Shown here: positions 62,513-64,000 of the stretch, piece after piece
Layout: every line of letters starts with the position of its first letter
Numbering within the stretch: the first letter of the stretch is position 1
NCBI GenBank assembly: GCA_015501055.1
Contig: JADNYV010000201.1
Span: 1 to 64,000, forward strand
Source: Mucidula mucida
Taxonomy: Eukaryota; Basidiomycota; Agaricomycetes; Agaricales; Physalacriaceae
Direction: 5' to 3'
Length of the DNA: 64,000 nucleotides
Made by a program: the position numbers and the translations under genes
The notes under the pieces: model-generated
The model's database searches: none
Told to the model about the DNA's origin: nothing
What the model saw: the letters and a program-made list of their open reading frames with translations, nothing else

Positions 62513-63081
62513 GGCGCAAGTTCCATTCTGCGCCAGAGTCGCTCCATGAGGGCTGCAGAGGGTAGCGTGACGTCGAGGGGTTCGGTATCGGGCGGTGGCA
62601 TGGGTCGGAATAGATGTGATGGAAATTGCGACATGGGGACTTCAATGCGAGCAAGCGCGGGTGGCTTCGGCTTGTTCGGATATTGTTGGTGGAAATCGCT
62701 GATAGCTTCGTCGGCATTTTTGAGATTGCATGCCGGTTCCCATGTCTGCTCGTGTGTGCCGTAACCTTTCCAGTGAACCTTGTATTGAAAACCCCCGCGG
62801 TGCTTTCGGGAATTAACCACTTTCTCAACCTCCCATTCTGGTTCGGCTCCTTCCAGCACAGGTGGTGGACGCGTGTCTCGGGGTTGTGTCGGAAATTGGG
62901 GCTCGTGGTAAGGCGTCAACAGGGCCTCATTGAACACGGGATGGATGCTTTTCCACGTGTGAGGAATCTGGAGCTTGTAAGAGCTCGTCCCAACTTTCTT
63001 GATCACTTTGAACGGCCCGAAGCGTTTGTCATCGAGCTTCTTCATTGGTCGATCCGTGCTGAGATTGTCCCTTCCAGCCAT
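62509..63081 (-). CDS. Gypsy pol C-terminal end with chromodomain
   Basis: 190-aa frame. It reads GRDNLSTDRPMKKLDDKRFGPF (in pieces, the end-of-integrase GPF motif), YKLQIPHTWKSIHPVFNEALL, then a chromodomain (EWEVEKVVNSRKHRGGFQYKVHWKGYGTHEQTWEP, split: VEKVVNSR, YKVHWKGY, TWEP). A chromodomain after the integrase marks the chromovirus branch of Ty3/Gypsy and targets insertion by reading histone marks (family knowledge). It belongs to the same pol as the next entry but is in another frame. Confidence 0.85.
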   Translation of the reverse strand: MAGRDNLSTDRPMKKLDDKRFGPFKVIKKVGTSSYKLQIPHTWKSIHPVFNEALLTPYHEPQFPTQPRDTRPPPVLEGAEPEWEVEKVVNSRKHRGGFQYKVHWKGYGTHEQTWEPACNLKNADEAISDFHQQYPNKPKPPALARIEVPMSQFPSHLFRPMPPPDTEPLDVTLPSAALMERLWRRMELAP

Positions 63082-64000
63082 ACTTTGTCGCCTTCCTTGT
63101 ACTCCACTGCCTCTGTCCGTTTCCTGTCATAAAACCGTTTCATATCCTCTTTGGCCATCTTCAATGCCGACCCCACTTCGTCCCATGTTTTCCTCATGCC
63201 GTCGGCAAACTCCTGCGCAGTCTCATTTCTCGATGCCGTTTTCGGGGCGGTGCCTTTGTAGGGGTGTCTGCCCATGTCTGCAAAGAACGGAGTGACTTTA
63301 GTTGCCGAGTGTACCCGATCATTGTAAACAAATTCGGCAGAGGGTAGCCATTCGTGCCAGTCGTTCTGATGGTAGTTGACAAATAACCGTAAGAAATGTT
63401 CTATCTCTTGGTTCAGCCGTTCCGTCTGCCCATTTGCCTGTGGATGATATGCCGTTGTAAAGTTTCCTTGTATGCCCAACAACCGGTACAACTCCTTCAT
63501 AAAACGCGAGTGGTATTGTGGACCGCGATCATGTATCATCTGGCGTGGCATCCCATGTATGGGGAAAATGCGATCTCGGTAGATGCGGGCCATGCCTTCT
63601 GACGTCAGAGTAGTGTGTGTCGGTATGATACGTAATCGCTTGGTGAAATGGTCCACAAACGTGCTGATAGTGTTGTATCCTCCCGATTCCGGCAGCTCTC
63701 CAATCATGTCCGTCCCTACTATTTCCCATGGCTCGCTTGGCACATCAATAGGATGAAGAGGTGCAGCCGGCTTCGTGCGATGTGACTTGGTGACCTGGCA
63801 TTTTTGACACCCTTCCACGTATTCCCGGACGTCTCGGCTGATTCCTGGCCACCAATAGGTGCGTGTGATCAGCTCGAGGGTCTTGTATCGTCCGGGATGC
63901 CCTGCAAGCTGTGCATCATGGTGCATTCCAATAACTCTTCCCCGCAATTCCTTGTCCTTCGGTATGTAAATACGATCCTTCCATATAATAAGTCCATTTT
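63042..64000 (-). CDS. Gypsy integrase region of pol, frameshifted and cut by right edge
   Basis: The frame is open from the edge (GLIIWKDRIYIPKDKELRG). HHCC zinc residues are in HHDAQLAGHPGRY and CQKCQ. DDE residues are in VGTDMIGELPE, IHDRGPQYHSRF and ANGQTERLNQEIE. It ends DKVWLEGTISARIDQ and a stop, while the continuation (GRDNLS...) lies in the next frame from 63081, so a small indel near 63070 breaks pol. It could be a sequencing error. Reverse transcriptase and gag are outside the window. Confidence 0.85.
   Translation of the reverse strand, partial: NGLIIWKDRIYIPKDKELRGRVIGMHHDAQLAGHPGRYKTLELITRTYWWPGISRDVREYVEGCQKCQVTKSHRTKPAAPLHPIDVPSEPWEIVGTDMIGELPESGGYNTISTFVDHFTKRLRIIPTHTTLTSEGMARIYRDRIFPIHGMPRQMIHDRGPQYHSRFMKELYRLLGIQGNFTTAYHPQANGQTERLNQEIEHFLRLFVNYHQNDWHEWLPSAEFVYNDRVHSATKVTPFFADMGRHPYKGTAPKTASRNETAQEFADGMRKTWDEVGSALKMAKEDMKRFYDRKRTEAVEYKEGDKVWLEGTISARIDQ

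Noticed and set aside
1..64000. CRISPR array, bacterial operons, ribosome binding sites
   Set aside because: Spliced genes and eukaryotic transposons throughout; no regularly spaced direct repeats seen.

Overview
This window is fungal nuclear DNA, most likely from an Agaricomycete (mushroom-forming basidiomycete). The genes are split by introns of about 40-60 bp. The repertoire is typical of that class: F-box/LRR-like paralogues, a DUF6532-type protein, a Plavaka (CACTA-like) transposase, a MULE transposase with a FAR1-like zinc domain, and chromodomain Gypsy and Copia retrotransposons. I cannot name the species. There is no prokaryotic architecture, so no operons, ribosome binding sites or CRISPR.

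Layout. 1-1340 is the 5' end of a minus-strand Gypsy element (gag start, leader, 5' LTR) that runs off the left edge. 1520-2824 is a non-autonomous hAT-like element with an 8-bp target duplication; a near-identical copy sits at 18075-19376. 2879-3518 is a proline-rich gene. 3.7-12.9 kb is low-density DNA with two intact copies of a small four-exon gene family (6.4 and 11.4 kb; third copy 33.8 kb; chimeric fourth 16.5 kb) inside a direct segmental duplication (about 6.15-7.9 and 11.1-12.9 kb). 8.4-10.8, 13.4-14.7, 24.5-28.5 and 57.2-58.7 kb hold seven copies of an undescribed Ser-rich/acidic-tail family with a shared upstream module. 19.4-23.9, 27.4-32.0 (inverted) and 53.3-58.3 kb are three diverged copies of one 4.6-5 kb segmental duplication. 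Each ends in a gene for a proline/lysine-rich protein, and only the 53.5-54.5 kb copy is intact.

34958-39813 is a complete, very young Copia element: identical 302-bp LTRs, perfect TAAAT target duplication, one open 1389-aa polyprotein and a half-tRNA-iMet primer site. 40151-43113 (minus) is a many-exon DUF6532-like gene. It is divergently paired with the four-exon Plavaka transposase gene at 43404-46694, and the two may form one transposon. 47.7-53.3 kb is an F-box gene cluster: two genes sharing a phase-1 intron, plus remnants. 60623-61965 is a MULE transposase gene cut by a second Gypsy insertion, whose 3' LTR (61966-62497) and 3' pol end (integrase, chromodomain) fill the right edge.

Overall this looks like a repeat-rich accessory compartment shaped by duplication and transposition, with few housekeeping-type genes. 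Best candidates for something new: the seven-copy Ser-rich family and its shared upstream module, the small four-exon family repeatedly found next to or fused with F-box/LRR sequence, and the twin hAT-like elements carrying an identical non-transposase ORF.
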